Counted from the first letter of the stretch, positions 32,826-42,632 are shown. The stretch: 64,000 nt of DNA from Bryobacterales bacterium (GCA_028819215.1 JAPPMG010000086.1:1-64000); one strand, 5' to 3'. Numbers and translations: made by a program. The notes: generated by a model from the letters alone, not told the origin.

Positions 32826-34316
32826 CTACGGCAGGATCGAGTCGTAGCGCAGTTCGCCGCCCTTGATCCGCCGCAGTCCGGTGAACCCTGCCTCTGGTCG
32901 GGGAATCTCCTCGCCGTCATACGCATCGAAGAGTGCCTTCAGTCTCTTCACGACGTCCGGATGCGAATCGGCAACGTCTCGCTGCTCGGAAGGGTCAGCC
33001 TCGAGGTCGAAGAGCATCATGTCCTTGCGAGGATCTCCCGTCAGTACTCCCGGATGCCGCGTGGGGTGGGGCTGCTCAAATGGCGCGATGATCGTTGTGC
33101 CGTCAGGACTACGGAAATTGAACGACGAATCGATGTAGCCTTGAATGTTCGCAGGGCCCCGGGAGGCCCCTGGGGCGCGAACATGGAGCTTCCACTTGCC
33201 GGAGCGCACAATCTGAATCCGGCTGCCCGACATCGCAAGTATGGCCTCATGCGGACTGCGGGTGTCAGGCGATGTCATCAGCGGCAGGATGTCGCGACCA
33301 TCCAAGGTGCGGTCAGCGGGGAGCGGCGCGCCGGCGAGCCCAGCGAAGGTCGGAAAGATGTCAATCGAGGCGGCAACCTCCTTGGAGACAAGGCCCGCCG
33401 GTATGCGGCCGGGCCACCATGCGATGAAGGGAACACGGATTCCGCCGTCCCAGGTTCTCCCTTTCATGCCGCGCAAGCCTCCGGTAGACCCGCCCCACGA
33501 GGGGCCGTTGTCGGATGTGAAGACTACCAGCGTCTTCCGGTCAAGATCGAGATCCCGCAGCTTCGCGAGGATCTGGCCCACCGACCAATCCAGCTCGCGA
33601 ATGACGTCGGCGTACAAGTCATGTGGGGTGTCGGGCGTGTAGAACTCCTCCGATGCAGCGAGCGGCTTGTGGGGCATCGCGTGCGGCAGGTAGAGAAAGA
33701 ACGGCTCGTCGGCATGGGATTCGATAAAGCGTAGCGCGTGCTCCGTATAGCGCTTGGTGAGGGTGCCCTGAACGATCGGGTACTCGATGACCCGATCATC
33801 CTCGACGAGCTGGACCGGGCGCATGTCGTTCGAGTATAGGATGCCGAAATAGGAGTCGAAGCCTCGCTCAATCGGCAGAAACTCTGGGATGTGCCCGAGG
33901 TGCCACTTGCCGATGCAGGTAGTCGCATAGCCCTGCTGCCTTAGGGTCTGTGCGATGGTGATCTCGCGGGCCGGCAGGCCATAGTCATTCACGCCATTGT
34001 CCGGAGTAGGATTGCCCACGACACTATGACGGAACGGATAGCGGCCGGTGAGAATGGAGGCCCGCGAAGGCGCGCAAAACGGCATCGGCACGTAGAAGTC
34101 GGTGAAGCGCGCTCCCTCCGCAGCCATACCGTCCAGATGCGGAGTCTGGAAGGAAGGGTGGCCGTAGGAGGCTAGGTCGCCGTAACCGAGATCGTCGGCA
34201 AAGATGAGCACAAGGTTCGGCCGATCGGCTCCCTGCGCAACATCCGCCAGAAGAGTCCCCATGCTCAGAAGAAGGACTGCCGAGGAAGCTTTCCCAATCA
34301 CTTGTATTCGCTCCAT
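32826..34316 (-). CDS. Secreted type I sulfatase
   Basis: A 496-residue arylsulfatase-like enzyme with a Sec signal peptide (SSAVLLLSMGTLLADVAQGA). LIFADDLGYGDLASYG provides metal Asps (41-42), CAPSR (81-85) is the formylglycine motif, GKWHLGH is the next active-site block, and VVFTSDNGPSWGG the C-terminal metal site. GGGGTG lies 6 nt before ATG 34316, favouring it over GTG 34325. It converges on the PSCyt1-DUF1501 operon; sulfatases and those genes often cluster in glycan-degrading loci. Sequence differs clearly from the sulfatase at 17.3 kb, so a different sulfate ester is likely. Confidence 0.91.
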   Translation of the reverse strand: MERIQVIGKASSAVLLLSMGTLLADVAQGADRPNLVLIFADDLGYGDLASYGHPSFQTPHLDGMAAEGARFTDFYVPMPFCAPSRASILTGRYPFRHSVVGNPTPDNGVNDYGLPAREITIAQTLRQQGYATTCIGKWHLGHIPEFLPIERGFDSYFGILYSNDMRPVQLVEDDRVIEYPIVQGTLTKRYTEHALRFIESHADEPFFLYLPHAMPHKPLAASEEFYTPDTPHDLYADVIRELDWSVGQILAKLRDLDLDRKTLVVFTSDNGPSWGGSTGGLRGMKGRTWDGGIRVPFIAWWPGRIPAGLVSKEVAASIDIFPTFAGLAGAPLPADRTLDGRDILPLMTSPDTRSPHEAILAMSGSRIQIVRSGKWKLHVRAPGASRGPANIQGYIDSSFNFRSPDGTTIIAPFEQPHPTRHPGVLTGDPRKDMMLFDLEADPSEQRDVADSHPDVVKRLKALFDAYDGEEIPRPEAGFTGLRRIKGGELRYDSILP

Positions 34317-34818
34317 TTGGTGCACCCCAATTCAGCGGACCCGCCGCCCGACGAAGCCGCTTCCGGGACGGAGGGAAGAGCAGTTAAGAGACTTCTTCTC
34401 CGCACGTGTCGATGGACTCTCGCTTCATCGCCGGTGGCCCCGAAAGGAACCAGAGCGGTGAAGGCCCCGGTGGCTGCCGCTGCTGGGATTCCAACCAGAA
34501 CGTGAGTCTCCGGTCGACCTCGAGAAACGTTGCGACCGCTGAAGTCCGAGGGCGCTGCCCGTAACTGTGATCCGGTCGGCCTGCCGGGAATTGGCAGTTG
34601 CGACAAGCCAGCTGCACTGGGGAGTGTTTGTCAGATTATAGAACTCAGTGCAGCACTGGAACAGGCCGCCTTCTGACGAGTCGAAGTTGTCCCGGACGAC
34701 AAGGTTGAGCTTCGTGGCGACTCAATCGTGGGCGGTTCGCAGCTGTTGTCGGCCAGGCCCAAGATCGACGATCAGGCGCTAGCCAATCGTCGCGGCGATG
34801 TCCTATGCTTAGCTCTGG
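34317..34818. other. Intergenic region with possible decayed secreted protein
   Basis: On the minus strand from about 34722 downward one frame reads DNFDSSEGGLFQCCTEFYNL, then PQCSWLVATANSRQADRITV and TGSALG; a second frame continues protein-like as VLVGIPAAAATGAFTALVPF. The C-S-W...I-T-V-T spacing faintly resembles a BACON domain, common in Solibacter surface proteins. There is no start codon or ribosome site. I consider it at most a gene remnant. Confidence 0.2.
34804..34809 (+). promoter_or_regulatory. Candidate -10 box of the TlpA-like gene
   Basis: TATGCT ends 9 nt before ATG 34819, with no Shine-Dalgarno between. The transcript would start at or within a few bases of the start codon. 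No clear -35 element is visible. Confidence 0.45.
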
Positions 34819-35778
34819 ATGCGGCTATTTGGTGCAATCATGCATGTCATCCTCGCATGGATCTTGATCCTCGGTGCGGCAATGATCCCGCTTGGTGCGG
34901 CTGCGGCGGAGCCGCCAACGAAGCAAATCAAGGATTTAGCGTTCGCAAAGCGGTCCGCCCAAGCGCGGGCCCTGTTTGAAGAGCACCGTCCGAAGGACCA
35001 GACCCTCGGCGCCGAGTGGCTCGAGGCAATGTCGTGGGTCGGCCGGGCTGGTGCCATCGCCGGCGATTGGAATCAGGCGGCGGACTACTCCGAACGCACC
35101 CTCAAGGGGTGTGAACTTCTCTTGGAAAGCCGAGCCCTCGACGTCGACCCGAACGGTCCGCTGTCGATCGCGACCGGCGCGGCAATCGAAACGCTGGGCA
35201 AGTTCTACGCTGCGATGGGCGACCGGGGCCAGGCAGTCACGTTCTTGCGCGAGCGCTTGCAGCAGTACGCCAATACGAGCATCGAGACTAGGCTGAACAA
35301 GAATTTGTTGGTCTTGGACTTGGCTGGCAAGCCGATGCCGCCTCTCGACACCAGCGCATGGCTGGGACAGCGGCGATTCGAAGCCGCAGATCTTTCGGGT
35401 AAGGTGACGCTGTTCTTCTTTTGGGCGCATTGGTGTGAGGACTGCGAAGACCAGAAGCCCGTGCTGCTGAGACTGCAGAGTCGCTTTGGAGGCGAGGGCT
35501 TCCGAGTCGTAGCCCCCACACGGCTGTACGGTTATGTGAAACGCGGTGACAACGCCAGTCCTGATGCCGAACGCACCCATATAGAGAAAGGCGAGGTAGC
35601 CGAGCATCCATTGCTATCGAAGGTTCCGGTGCCGATAAGCGCCGAGAATTTCGTCGCCTTCGGAGTCAGCACAACGCCAACATTGGTGCTGGTAGATCGG
35701 CAGGGCGTTGTGCAGCTGTATAACCCTGGCTTCATGGAAGAGGCGGCGTTGGCCGAGAGAATAGGGAAACTGCTGTAA
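34819..35778 (+). CDS. Secreted TlpA/thioredoxin-like protein with helical N-terminal domain
   Basis: A 319-residue exported thioredoxin-fold protein. A signal peptide (HVILAWILILGAAMIPLG) leads into about 130 residues of helix-rich, TPR-like sequence (GDWNQAADYSERTLKGCELL), then a redoxin domain. FFFWAHWCEDCEDQKP contains the active-site C206-E-D-C209 and TTPTLVLVDRQG the conserved cis-Pro loop. It should exchange disulfides outside the cytoplasm; the dipeptide E-D between the Cys is unusual for TlpA and suggests an atypical redox potential. Standing alone, its client is unknown. Confidence 0.87.
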   Translation: MRLFGAIMHVILAWILILGAAMIPLGAAAAEPPTKQIKDLAFAKRSAQARALFEEHRPKDQTLGAEWLEAMSWVGRAGAIAGDWNQAADYSERTLKGCELLLESRALDVDPNGPLSIATGAAIETLGKFYAAMGDRGQAVTFLRERLQQYANTSIETRLNKNLLVLDLAGKPMPPLDTSAWLGQRRFEAADLSGKVTLFFFWAHWCEDCEDQKPVLLRLQSRFGGEGFRVVAPTRLYGYVKRGDNASPDAERTHIEKGEVAEHPLLSKVPVPISAENFVAFGVSTTPTLVLVDRQGVVQLYNPGFMEEAALAERIGKLL

Positions 35779-35866
35779 GCGGCACCAGGGTTCCTCGCCG
35801 CTGCACACCATCGCGGATCGTCGGCGCACGGAGCTCTCTTGCAGAAGCGAGGGCTGGGTGGCTGGC

Positions 35867-36811
35867 TCACGGCTCCACGATGTGGAGCAGCGGCTCGCCG
35901 CGTAGCCCGAGGAGCAGGTTTCGGATCGATATCTCGGCCATCTGGCGCCGAGTTTCGATCGTTGCGCTTCCGAGGTGCGGCAGGATCGTGACGTTGTCCA
36001 ATCCGAGCAGCGGATGATCTCTGGGCAACGGCTCGGGATCGGTCACGTCCAGGCCGGCGCTGGCTATCTGTCCGTCTCGCAGGGCCTCGTGCAGCGCACG
36101 CGTGTCAACGATGGGCCCGCGGGCGATGTTGATCAGAGTCGCCGTCTGCTTCATCTTTCGCAGAGCCGCTGCGTCGATCAGGTGATGGGTGGCCTCAGTC
36201 AGGGGGCACGTCAGCATCACGTAGTCCGATCGCGCTAGCAGCTCCTCGAAGGAAGCGTACTCCGCCTCCAGCTGCTTCTCGGCATGCGCGCGCCTGCGAC
36301 GGTTGTGGTACATCACGCGCATGTCGAAGCCCCGCGCCCGGCGCGCGACTTGTGCGCCGATGTTTCCCAGGCCGATGATTCCCAGCGTGCTGGAATGGGC
36401 TTCGCGCCCGAGCATGTAGCCCGGGTCATAGCGCAAGAATTCGGGCGAGCGGGCATAGCGGTCGCCCTCCACGACGCGCCGCGCCGCCGCTAGCAGCAGA
36501 GCTAAGCCAGTGTCGGCGGTAGCACCGTCCAAGATGTTGGGCGTATTGCCGACAGGGATGTCTCGATCATGGGCGTCGGCAACGTTGATGTGATCTACTC
36601 CGACTCCGTAGTTGCTGATCACCCGGACGCCCGGGAGCCCATCCAGCATGGACCCGTCGACGTGTGGGTGGCCGTAAGTGTAAATGCCGTCGACCGGTGC
36701 TGGGACGTCACTCGTGGGCGAAGGCCACGGCAGGAATTCGATGTCGGCCCCCGCGAATCCGATGACGGTCTCGTCCAACGGGCCGTCTGCGATCACACGG
36801 AAGCGAGCCAC
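35867..36811 (-). CDS. D-2-hydroxyacid dehydrogenase (glyoxylate/hydroxypyruvate reductase-like)
   Basis: A 314-residue NAD(P)-dependent dehydrogenase. YGVGVDHIN (68-76) binds the substrate carboxylate, GIIGLGNIGAQVA (144-156) is the Rossmann loop, and the catalytic triad is R231 (NIARGPIVD), E260 (DVTDPEPLP) and H279 (LPHLGSAT). YHNRRRR after the second strand suggests NADPH preference. It reduces small 2-oxoacids such as glyoxylate or hydroxypyruvate. GTG 36811 lacks a clear ribosome site, so the start is approximate. It follows the metallo-hydrolase gene on the same strand after 37 nt, a possible two-gene unit. Confidence 0.88.
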   Translation of the reverse strand: MARFRVIADGPLDETVIGFAGADIEFLPWPSPTSDVPAPVDGIYTYGHPHVDGSMLDGLPGVRVISNYGVGVDHINVADAHDRDIPVGNTPNILDGATADTGLALLLAAARRVVEGDRYARSPEFLRYDPGYMLGREAHSSTLGIIGLGNIGAQVARRARGFDMRVMYHNRRRRAHAEKQLEAEYASFEELLARSDYVMLTCPLTEATHHLIDAAALRKMKQTATLINIARGPIVDTRALHEALRDGQIASAGLDVTDPEPLPRDHPLLGLDNVTILPHLGSATIETRRQMAEISIRNLLLGLRGEPLLHIVEP

Positions 36812-36848
36812 GGAAAGGAGCTATTGTAGAATGCCCCGGCCCGTCCGT

Positions 36849-37868
36849 TCAGGGCCTCGTCCACTGCGTGATGCCATCGACCAGCACTCGGCTCACCCTG
36901 CCCTCCAGCGCCATGTAGTGCAGGTGTGAGAGGGATTCTGCCATAGCGAAGCGGCGGTCCAAGAGACCGCGATCCTCTCCCCAGACCTGTCCTGCGATTG
37001 CGTACGCATGTTTCGGCTCGCTGTCCAGCGTTTCCGCGATGCTGTCGCAGCGATTCCGGTGGTGCTGACGAGTGTTCTCAATCCACTCGCGGTGTCCTTG
37101 GAACGGTCTGCCGTGTGACGGGACGACGCGGTCCACCTCGAGCCGCTGGAGCGCGCTTAGCGTCTGGAAGTAGTCGCCCAGTGGATCGTCTTGATAGAAC
37201 CAGTGCACGCCGATGTTGGGCGTCACGGTCGGCAGGATGGCATCGGTAGAGAACAGCACTCTTTGCTCTCGGCAGTAGAAGCAGAGTTGGGACGGGGAAT
37301 GGCCCGGCGCGGGAACCGCTTCCAGGGTGCCGCCATCGAACTCGATCAGTTCTCCGTCCGCGATACCTCCGTCAACGTCGATCCGCTCGCTGGTGTGCGA
37401 TCCCGCAGCCGCCGCGCGGCGCATTTCTTCCACGTGCACGCGGGGCACGCCGTGGTCGAGCAGGAAAGCCGCCGCTTCGGCGAAGTACTTGCGATTTGGG
37501 CCTAGCGGCCTGACAAGGTCGGACTCTCCGAACGGCATTCGCACCGGCGCAGCGCAGCGTCGGCGCAGCTCGGCGGCCGCTCCGATGTGGTCAGGGTGCA
37601 AGTGACTGACCAAGATCTCTCCGATTGAGCCCCAATCTGCGCCGACGGTTGCCAGTGACGCTTCCAGCGACTGCAGCGATTCGTCGGTGCGGATACCGCT
37701 GTCTAGCAAGAAGTAGCCGTCGCCGCGCTTGAACACGAACACGTTGACGCTGGCCAGCTGCCACGGAAGTGGCAAGCGGATCTGCCATGCGCCGGCAGCA
37801 GCGGGCCAGATTTTTGGCGGGGGATGTGGTGCAGCCAAGGTGCGGAAGCTGATCCGCGGCGGCCCCAC
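36849..37868 (-). CDS. Metallo-beta-lactamase-fold hydrolase
   Basis: A 339-residue MBL-fold protein. VSHLHPDHIGAA gives H89-x-H91-x-D93-H94, the binuclear zinc motif; PAPGHSPSQLCFYC holds the next His and LFSTDAILP the bridging Asp; VVPSHGRPF supplies the last His. The C-terminal 80 residues form a helical extension (LSHLHYMALEGRVSRV), as in glyoxalase II-like and LACTB2-like hydrolases. Substrate unknown. GTG 37868 is the first in-frame start; the region before VNVFVFKRGDGYFLLD is poorly conserved, so the start could be later. Confidence 0.85.
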   Translation of the reverse strand: MGPPRISFRTLAAPHPPPKIWPAAAGAWQIRLPLPWQLASVNVFVFKRGDGYFLLDSGIRTDESLQSLEASLATVGADWGSIGEILVSHLHPDHIGAAAELRRRCAAPVRMPFGESDLVRPLGPNRKYFAEAAAFLLDHGVPRVHVEEMRRAAAAGSHTSERIDVDGGIADGELIEFDGGTLEAVPAPGHSPSQLCFYCREQRVLFSTDAILPTVTPNIGVHWFYQDDPLGDYFQTLSALQRLEVDRVVPSHGRPFQGHREWIENTRQHHRNRCDSIAETLDSEPKHAYAIAGQVWGEDRGLLDRRFAMAESLSHLHYMALEGRVSRVLVDGITQWTRP

Positions 37869-37933
37869 GGAAGTCCCATCTTACCAGCGGGGATTCCGCG
37901 CTATGGTGATACTTTGGCTGTTGCCCGAGCTGG

Positions 37934-39052
37934 ATGCGAGCATTTCTGAGACTGCTGGTCTGTGTTGTGGTGGCGTTGGCCGGGATCGCTCATGGCCAGT
38001 CGCCGCGAGACGACGCGCTTAAGTGCCGCTCCGCGACTCTCCAGCCGCGCCTCGATTTCGATTTCCGTTTCGTCGCCGGCCACTGGTTCAGCTTGCCGGT
38101 CAAGCAGTTCTGGGAACGCGAGGTGGATCTCAGGGTGGTCATGGAGGTCGAGCCCATCAACGGCACTCCCGGCGAAATGAAGCGCGTTGCGCACCGCCTC
38201 CAGGCCACGCAGCCCGTTCCTTCCGGAGTTTCCGGAGAGTTCAACTTCCCCAGCGCGGTGTCGCTCGGTGTCGGAGAATACCGGAGCAGTTGGCGCATTC
38301 GTGACAGTGCCGGGCGATCGTGCCAAGGAGTCAAGGTGCTCAAGGCCAAGCTGTCCCGCAAAGAGCGCGGCATAGAGGTAATGCTCAAGCCGGGCGAGAT
38401 CGTAGACACGGCGATGTACATGTTTCGTAACGAGGAGGCGATCAAGCGGCCGCATCTCAAAACGGCGCACCGCTTGAAGATCTTCATCAGCTTGGACGTG
38501 CTGGGCCGCCGAGGCCGCGTCGCCAGGACGCGCCTAGTCCACATCCTGCCCCATGTCGCCGCGCTACGGCAGCTCGGCCGCAGCCAGAGCTTCAACCAGT
38601 TCTCGGTTGTGGCGTTCAGTTTCGAGGACCAGCGCGTGGTGGCCCGCCAGGACTACCAGTCCACCATCGACTTTTCTCCGTTGACCAAGATGATCCAGCA
38701 GCTGCGGCCCGACGCCGTCGACTACCGAGACCTCATGCGGGGAAGCGAGATGGAGTTCTTCGAAGAAATGCTGGTTGAAGAACTGCGGTTATCCGAGATT
38801 CCCGACGGCGTGGTCTTCATCGGTCATGAGATGAACTTTGGCAAGCGGCTGCCGTCCAATGTCTTGGCCGGCTACCGCGACTTGGGCATACCGGTAGCGT
38901 TCTTTGACGGCTCGCGCTTCGCTTGGAACGGGGCCATCGGCAACTTCGTGCGTGCCATGGATGGTCGAGAGTTCGCATTGCGCAAGCCATCCGACCTGGC
39001 CAAGGCGATTTCAGCCTTTGAGTCGCGAGTGCGGGCATTGAGGCCGCAGTAG
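37934..39052 (+). CDS. Secreted VWA-like protein of an acidobacterial type
   Basis: A 372-residue exported protein. The signal peptide (RAFLRLLVCVVVALAGIAHG) is followed by a beta-rich N-terminal half ending in SSWRIRDSAGRSCQGVKVLK, then a C-terminal half that reads like a von Willebrand factor A fold (FIGHEMNFGKRLPSNVL; LGIPVAFFDGSRFAWN) but lacks a clear MIDAS DxSxS. Similar secreted VWFA-related proteins are abundant in Acidobacteria. Function unknown; surface interaction or an envelope assembly role is speculation. The ATG follows directly on AT-richer DNA (GATACT about 20 nt upstream) without a Shine-Dalgarno. Confidence 0.65.
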   Translation: MRAFLRLLVCVVVALAGIAHGQSPRDDALKCRSATLQPRLDFDFRFVAGHWFSLPVKQFWEREVDLRVVMEVEPINGTPGEMKRVAHRLQATQPVPSGVSGEFNFPSAVSLGVGEYRSSWRIRDSAGRSCQGVKVLKAKLSRKERGIEVMLKPGEIVDTAMYMFRNEEAIKRPHLKTAHRLKIFISLDVLGRRGRVARTRLVHILPHVAALRQLGRSQSFNQFSVVAFSFEDQRVVARQDYQSTIDFSPLTKMIQQLRPDAVDYRDLMRGSEMEFFEEMLVEELRLSEIPDGVVFIGHEMNFGKRLPSNVLAGYRDLGIPVAFFDGSRFAWNGAIGNFVRAMDGREFALRKPSDLAKAISAFESRVRALRPQ

Positions 39053-39149
39053 CGCTGGGCCGGATGCTGGTGGAGAGCATGCGACCGGAACAGGGGCGAG
39101 GCTGTGGCGGGCCTGGCCTGAACGAGCCTCCAGCCGGGCAGGTGTGGCG

Positions 39150-42100
39150 ATGAGCGTGCTGGAGCGCCGCGACTTCCTAGCGTGGCTGACGGTTGGCGCA
39201 GCGTTCCGGCCGAGTCCGCTGCTGTCAGCGGAGGAGTTTCCGGTCCAGTTCCGCGAGCCCGGACCTTGCGACGACCTGCGCGGCTTGGTCGATCCCGCCA
39301 GCGACGGCTTCGAACTGGAAGCGCGCGGAATGAGAATCGAGCGGGCTCTAGCTGCGATGCTGCCTGACGGCGAGCTTCCGCTGGCGCAGGACTTCCGCGG
39401 CCCTTCCCCGATGCCGCTGGAATACGTCAGGGAAGGGGACGTGCTCGAGGCGCGCTTCGGCCCGGGCTCGGAAGGCTTCGCCGCCGGTCTGCGGCGCTGG
39501 GCAGCAGCGCTCGGCAACGTGCGGCGGGCCGGATTTCATGCGCTCCCTGACGACGTTGTGCGATTCGAGGTTGCCTCGGAGAATGCAGGCGGCCTCGAAT
39601 ATCGCGTGGGACAGTGGCGCATGGCTTGGACGGGCGACCGGCTCTCCGGATTCGAACCCATCGCCGAAACTGTCGCTCGGTCGGCGCTGCCCTTGTTCGC
39701 CGACGTCACGGCGGAGCTCTTCGGCCACCTCGACTCGTTTCGCGACCAGCTCGCCAAGGGCGTTCCCTACTGGCGCTCAAGGCTTGATCCGGCCTCGGGC
39801 ATCGGAATCTACGGCAACCAAGGTGTCGCGGTCGGCGATATCGACGGTGACGGCTGGGACGAGCTGTACGTCTGCCAGCCGGGCGGATTGCCCAACCGGC
39901 TCTACAGCCGGGGGGCGGACGGGACCTGGGCTGACATCACGGATGAGGCGGGAGTCGGAGTCTTGGACAACACGGCCCAAGCGTTGTTCCTAGACCTGAG
40001 GAACCTGGGCGTCCAAGACTTGGTCGTGCTGACATCCGCCGGTCCGCTGCTATTCCTCAACGAAGGCTCGGGCCGATTTCGTTTCCGCGAGAACGCCTTC
40101 CGGTTCAACCAGCCGGCCCAGGGTACGTTCGCAGGCATGGCCGCAGCCGACTATGATCGCGACGGCAAGCTGGACCTGTACCTGTGCTCGTACCTGTACT
40201 TCCAGAGCGAGGATCAGTACCGCTATCCCTCGCCCTACCACGACGCGCAGAACGGCCCGCCGAACTTCCTGTTCCGCAATGAGCTGCACAGCGACGGGGG
40301 CGGCACGTTCGTGGACGTGACCGCGGAGTCGGGACTCGGCGAGAACAATGACCGGTACAGCTTCGCCGCAGCATGGTGCGACTATGACGAGGACGGCTGG
40401 CCCGAACTCTACGTTGCCAACGACTTTGGCCAGAACAATCTCTACAAGTACACGGAAGGACGCTTCAGGGACATTGCCGAAGAGAAGGGCGTGCAGGACA
40501 TCGGTCCGGGCATGAGCGCGGCTTGGTTCGACTACGACGGCGACGGGCGCTTGGACCTGTACGTCACGAACATGTGGACCGCCTCGGGACAGCGCGTGGC
40601 TCGCGATCCGGAGTTCGGACCGACCCGGGACGGCGCCCCGTCGGAAGCGTTCCACCGTCACACGAAAGGCAATTCGCTGTACCGCAATCGCGGCGGAGGA
40701 TCGTTCGAGTACAGCGCGGCGACGGAAGGAGTGGAGATGGGGCGCTGGTCGTGGGCCGGCGACGGAATCGATTTCGATCTGGACGGCACCCCCGAGATTC
40801 TCGTGACGGCCGGGATGATCACGCATTCGCCGAACAAGGACCTGTGCAGTTTCTTCTGGCGTCGGGTCGTGGCGCAATCCGCCTCAGACACCACGCCTGT
40901 GCCCGATTACGAGACAGGCTGGAATTGCCTGAATCAATTGGTCCGCGAGGACTTTAGCTGGAACGGCAACGAGCCCAACGTCTTCTACGCTCGGCGCGGC
41001 GGCCGGTACCGCGATGTTTCCGGGATCTCCGGGCTCGACCTGCCCGCGGACAGCCGGGCCTTTGCCGTGACCGACCTCAGCGGCGATGGCCGTCCTGACC
41101 TGCTGCTCAAGAGTCGCCTCGGCCTGCAGCTGCGGGCCTTCCGCAACGATTCGGCCGGGAATCGGCAGCCACTGGTGCTCGAACTGGAGGGCACTCGCTC
41201 CAACCGCGACGCGATCGGGGCGATCGTCAAGGTGGAGACCGACGGCGGGACGCGTGCGCAGTCGCTGTCAGCCGGATCCGGCTACATTTCCCAGCACACC
41301 AAGCGTCTGGCATTCGGACTCGGCGAGCAAGAGGTTGCCCGCAAGGTGACGGTTCGGTGGCCGTCGGGAGGCCACCAGGCTTTCGAGAACCTGGCGGCGG
41401 GATATCGCTACCGCATTCGCGAAGGCGCGGCCGATCCCCAGGCGACTCCCTTGGCAGCCGCCAGCGGTCCGGCACGACCTGTTCGGACGCTCGAGCCCGA
41501 CAACCGCCTCGTATTCGAGCCTACTTGGCTTCTGGACCCCGTGCCGCTGCCCGAGCCCGCCGAGCCAGGATTTCTGATCCTGACTGATGGCGGACTGGCG
41601 AGGGCCCCTTCGGCAGTGCCGTTCCAAGTCTTGGACTTAAGCGTTGCGCCACCGGATCGAGCTGCCGCATTCGCGATTTTCAGGAGGTATCTGTTCGACT
41701 ACCGGACTGGACTCCGGCTGCCGCTGGTGATGCTGATCGACTCCCAGAGCAAGGTTCACAGGGTCTATCCCGACTTGCCGGACGAAGAGGACCTCCGCGA
41801 CGATCACGAACGCCTTCTCTCTCGCAGCCGCGGGGCCAGCCTGCCGTTTGAAGGGCGCTATTACATGAGTTCTGGCACGAGGAACCACTTCCGCATGGGA
41901 TCGGCTTTCCTGCAGGCGGGTTACCCGGCTCTCGCGCTGCCGTATCTGCGCGAAGCGGCAACGGAGCCGGGAGGCAACTTCAAGGCGTGGCTGGCGATCG
42001 GGCAGATCGAGCTCCAAGCAGGCAATCTCGGCGAAGCCGAGACCTGGCTCGAGCGGGCGGTATCGCTGAACAGCGACTCGCCCGAGCTCTGGAACAACCT

Positions 42101-42632
42101 GGGAGGCTTAGCGATGGCCCGCGAGGATTTCTCGTCTGCGTCCGAGCACTTTCAGCGCGCGCTGGACCTCAATGCGGATCTTCCGTACGCACTGGTCAAC
42201 GCGGCCCAGGCATGGAGCCGCCTCGGCGATTCGCCCGAGGCGGAGCGGTTGCTACGCCGGGCCTTGGAGCTAGATGCCACGGACTCCGAAGCGGCCAACC
42301 AGCTCGGCCTCGTGTTGGCCAAACAGGGGCGTCTGCAAGACGCTCGCACCTACTTCCAGCAGGCGATCGAGAACCGGCGCGATCACATCGAAGCCATCAA
42401 CAACCTAGCGATCCTGTACGTCCAACTCGGACAGGTCGGCGACGCTATCGCCGCCCTCCGCTTCGGGATCGAGCAAGTGCCGGACTTCGCTACGTCGTAT
42501 ATGAATCTGGCACGCCTGCATGCCGATCGGGGCGACTACGAGAGTTCTAGGCAAGTGCTGCGACAACTGCTGGAGCGCAGCCCCGAACACGCTGCCGCAA
42601 GGCAGGCACTCTTGCAATTACAGGGCCGCTGA
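39150..42632 (+). CDS. CRTAC1-type FG-GAP/VCBS-ASPIC_UnbV protein fused to TPR repeats
   Basis: A 1160-residue exported protein. A Tat-like leader (LERRDFLAWLTVGAAF) precedes FG-GAP/VCBS propeller repeats with calcium loops such as GDIDGDGWDELYV, DYDRDGKLDLYL and DYDEDGWPELYV, then an ASPIC_UnbV domain (RDAIGAIVKVETDGG, VRWPSGGHQAFENL) at roughly 690-760. The last 260 residues are TPRs (AWLAIGQIELQAGNLGEAET and following). CRTAC1-type proteins are exported binding/adhesion proteins in this phylum; the fused TPRs suggest a protein-protein docking role. ATG 39150 is used; GTG 39144 is 2 codons earlier. Confidence 0.88.
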   Translation: MSVLERRDFLAWLTVGAAFRPSPLLSAEEFPVQFREPGPCDDLRGLVDPASDGFELEARGMRIERALAAMLPDGELPLAQDFRGPSPMPLEYVREGDVLEARFGPGSEGFAAGLRRWAAALGNVRRAGFHALPDDVVRFEVASENAGGLEYRVGQWRMAWTGDRLSGFEPIAETVARSALPLFADVTAELFGHLDSFRDQLAKGVPYWRSRLDPASGIGIYGNQGVAVGDIDGDGWDELYVCQPGGLPNRLYSRGADGTWADITDEAGVGVLDNTAQALFLDLRNLGVQDLVVLTSAGPLLFLNEGSGRFRFRENAFRFNQPAQGTFAGMAAADYDRDGKLDLYLCSYLYFQSEDQYRYPSPYHDAQNGPPNFLFRNELHSDGGGTFVDVTAESGLGENNDRYSFAAAWCDYDEDGWPELYVANDFGQNNLYKYTEGRFRDIAEEKGVQDIGPGMSAAWFDYDGDGRLDLYVTNMWTASGQRVARDPEFGPTRDGAPSEAFHRHTKGNSLYRNRGGGSFEYSAATEGVEMGRWSWAGDGIDFDLDGTPEILVTAGMITHSPNKDLCSFFWRRVVAQSASDTTPVPDYETGWNCLNQLVREDFSWNGNEPNVFYARRGGRYRDVSGISGLDLPADSRAFAVTDLSGDGRPDLLLKSRLGLQLRAFRNDSAGNRQPLVLELEGTRSNRDAIGAIVKVETDGGTRAQSLSAGSGYISQHTKRLAFGLGEQEVARKVTVRWPSGGHQAFENLAAGYRYRIREGAADPQATPLAAASGPARPVRTLEPDNRLVFEPTWLLDPVPLPEPAEPGFLILTDGGLARAPSAVPFQVLDLSVAPPDRAAAFAIFRRYLFDYRTGLRLPLVMLIDSQSKVHRVYPDLPDEEDLRDDHERLLSRSRGASLPFEGRYYMSSGTRNHFRMGSAFLQAGYPALALPYLREAATEPGGNFKAWLAIGQIELQAGNLGEAETWLERAVSLNSDSPELWNNLGGLAMAREDFSSASEHFQRALDLNADLPYALVNAAQAWSRLGDSPEAERLLRRALELDATDSEAANQLGLVLAKQGRLQDARTYFQQAIENRRDHIEAINNLAILYVQLGQVGDAIAALRFGIEQVPDFATSYMNLARLHADRGDYESSRQVLRQLLERSPEHAAARQALLQLQGR

